This document shows positions 62,848-64,000 of a stretch of 64,000 nucleotides of DNA, piece after piece. The notes beneath the pieces are model-generated. The model was not told the origin of the DNA. It did not search any database and worked only from the letters and a program-made list of their open reading frames with translations. Source of the DNA: JALEFZ01 sp038527485 (GTDB lineage Bacteria > Bacteroidota > Bacteroidia > J057); NCBI GenBank assembly GCA_038527485.1, contig JBCBFT010000011.1, positions 37,225 to 101,224 on the forward strand, written 5' to 3'. A program made the position numbers and the translations under genes. The stretch's first letter is position 1. Each line of letters begins with the position of its first letter.

Positions 62848-63774
62848 ATGTTTCGCTCTTTTCAGTCTGGATTCATCCTTGGGCTCTTCGTTCTACTATC
62901 TTGTCAGCTTTATGCACAAAATGGAGCACGACTCTCTTTTGAGCGCTATGAAAGCATCAAAGAAGAGGTGCTACTGGTTGCGCTATACGAAGAGGACAGT
63001 CTGTACAATGACATCATTCGTACCAATATTGAAAAGTACTGGAAGATCACACCCTTTAAGTTTGTCCCTGAGCAAGACCTGATCAAGCTCGCCACCGAGG
63101 ACGAATATGCCATGCTGGTAAGAGATCATTCACAAAAGATTCGTGGAAGAGGACGTCTGATCCAAAGAAACCACCTGTCCATTTTCCCCTCAGGGAGAGG
63201 AGGCGATTGGTCCAACTACGGAGGGCATTTTGCGATCTCTCAGTTTCATTTATCCAAAGTAGAGCAGACACAAGACATCGCATACAAACTCCCAGGACTC
63301 CTTCAGGTTATGCACCACTACATGAGCTTCTTGGATACAGTTAAGTTCATCGATGAGGACTATTTTCCTCCCCTCTTGGACCAATGGCAGAATCAATACA
63401 ACCAAGACCTCAGTAAGAAAACGCTTTACCTTACAAAGGAAGATCTCGGCAAAGACCTAAGCATAGAAAAAGTTCGTAAAGCCTATCCATATCCTGTAGA
63501 GCTTGTCTCTACAGACAGCATCGGCAAGATGATCGACCAGCAGCAGACAGGAACTGCTTGGTTCCATATCGACCCTCGTAAAAAAGAGCTATGGGCCATC
63601 GACTCCGAATCAGGACACATTCTCTATCATGCCAAAACTGATGACTATGGCAGCCTAACGATCAAGGATTGGAAAGCCATGAGTAAGGCCGTTGAGGCGC
63701 AAAATGAGGAAGATACAAAGCCGATTGACGATGCGATCCTCCGTGTGAATAAGTTATTTGGAAAGCTGCGGTAA
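62848..63774 (+). CDS. Secreted protein of unknown function, 308 aa
   Basis: Signal peptide (MFRSFQSGFILGLFVLLSCQLYAQ). Mature region begins NGARLSFERYESIKEEVLLVALYEED, with SLYNDIIRTNIEKYWKITPFKFVPEQDLI; GRLIQRNHLSIFPSGRGGDW and a C-terminal alpha/beta half with GKDLSIEKVRKAYPYPVELV. No family recognised and no catalytic motif. Terminator-like hairpin follows at 63798. Codon usage and signal peptide support a real gene. Confidence 0.75.
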   Translation: MFRSFQSGFILGLFVLLSCQLYAQNGARLSFERYESIKEEVLLVALYEEDSLYNDIIRTNIEKYWKITPFKFVPEQDLIKLATEDEYAMLVRDHSQKIRGRGRLIQRNHLSIFPSGRGGDWSNYGGHFAISQFHLSKVEQTQDIAYKLPGLLQVMHHYMSFLDTVKFIDEDYFPPLLDQWQNQYNQDLSKKTLYLTKEDLGKDLSIEKVRKAYPYPVELVSTDSIGKMIDQQQTGTAWFHIDPRKKELWAIDSESGHILYHAKTDDYGSLTIKDWKAMSKAVEAQNEEDTKPIDDAILRVNKLFGKLR

Positions 63775-63797
63775 AGACGATTTTTATATAAAAGTTG

Positions 63798-63842
63798 GAA
63801 AGTCAGGCGTCTGAGTAAGGTGCTTGACCTTTTTCTTTTTTA
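63798..63842 (+). terminator. Terminator after the 308-aa gene
   Basis: GTCAGGC (63802-63808) pairs with GCTTGAC (63822-63828), with one G-T, followed by TTTTTCTTTTTT. Confidence 0.75.
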
Positions 63843-63867
63843 GGGTAAAGACAGATAAAAACGGACG

Positions 63868-63956
63868 CGTAGCTCCAACAAATAGCGCCAGTCCCGCAAT
63901 TTAATAGCGGGATCATCTTGATGCCGCTACGAAGTCCCGCAATCTTCATAGCGGGA
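63868..63956. repeat. REP-like palindrome pair near the window end
   Basis: Two hairpins TCCCGC-N9-GCGGGA (63892-63912) and TCCCGC-N10-GCGGGA (63935-63956), 43 bp apart, with GCTACGAAG before the second. CGTAGC (63868-63873) can pair with GCTACG (63926-63931) to enclose the first. The architecture matches the element at 24715. May continue past the window. Confidence 0.5.
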
Positions 63957-64000
63957 GAAAGATCTAAAGCAGTATAGCTGAGATGAAATCTCATATCTAG

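Noticed and set aside
1..64000. CRISPR arrays, tRNA, rRNA or insertion sequences
   Set aside because: No regularly spaced repeats, TPsiC-like segments or transposase genes were seen on reading both strands.

Overview
The window is chromosomal DNA of a Bacteroidota bacterium. The signs are a type IX secretion (T9SS) C-terminal sorting domain, an S74 endosialidase-chaperone surface protein, the three-PPIase/SurA/MoxR cluster, DUF2461, DUF4349, DUF2147 and DUF6515-type proteins, many small PorT-like beta-barrels, and near absence of Shine-Dalgarno sequences. The set suits a free-living, probably aquatic member; I cannot place it to genus. Most of the window is core or ordinary accessory genome. 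No rRNA, tRNA, CRISPR array, prophage or intact insertion sequence was recognised.

Layout. 1-4.1 kb: DNA maintenance, with 3'-truncated rarA on the minus strand, then a stand-alone protein resembling the N-terminal half of GyrB without its ATPase residues, then an ATP-dependent DNA ligase. 4.2-6.8 kb: secreted S74-tail protein plus a small T9SS cargo protein. 6.8-8.7 kb: nitrilase and AraC regulator. 8.7-10.7 kb: an AT-rich two-gene island, an unknown 220-aa protein and an HTH-ImmA/IrrE protein, which looks imported and is the best toxin-antitoxin or defence candidate. 10.7-16.5 kb: assorted genes (zinc-ribbon P-loop kinase, alpha/beta hydrolase, DUF2541-like, DUF2461, DUF6515-like, M23 peptidase). 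16.7-22 kb: envelope-folding operon (two parvulin-type proteins, SurA, MoxR). 22.4-24.6 kb: grpE and dnaJ. 25-33 kb: CPBP protease, MOSC protein, TPR protein, PLDc_N protein, SGNH lipase, ECF sigma factor, dienelactone hydrolase and DUF4349 lipoprotein. 32.7-35.1 kb: three tandem paralogous beta-barrels. 35.2-41.3 kb: accC, glycosyltransferase, flippase, HPt protein and a sigma-54 activator lacking a DNA-binding domain. 41.4-45.9 kb: lipoprotein, two beta-barrels and a GH13 alpha-glucosidase. 46.2-53 kb: a 6S-RNA-like non-coding RNA, then a marR-RND efflux operon. 53-64 kb: DUF2147, a TPR protein with a gluzincin motif, phzF, a membrane protein, pdxH, maf, tadA, an EamA transporter and unknown secreted proteins.

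Functional themes. Several genes form coherent units: the PPIase operon (folding of outer-membrane proteins), grpE-dnaJ (DnaK co-chaperones), and marR with a complete tripartite pump. Two matching palindromes (GTTTC-N5-GAAAC) flank marR and suggest it controls itself and the pump. The HPt protein and the DNA-binding-less NtrC-like regulator are divergent neighbours and may be parts of one phosphorelay.

The most unusual items are: the 6S-like RNA at about 46.19-46.37 kb (long rod closed by a perfect helix followed at once by seven T); the ATPase-dead GyrB-like protein at 1.3-2.4 kb; the AT-rich HTH-ImmA island with a strong Shine-Dalgarno and direct-repeat operator candidate; a TPR protein with HEXXH plus downstream Glu; and two REP-like palindrome pairs at 24.7 and 63.9 kb. 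All identifications were made by eye from motifs and remembered family features; no database search was run.
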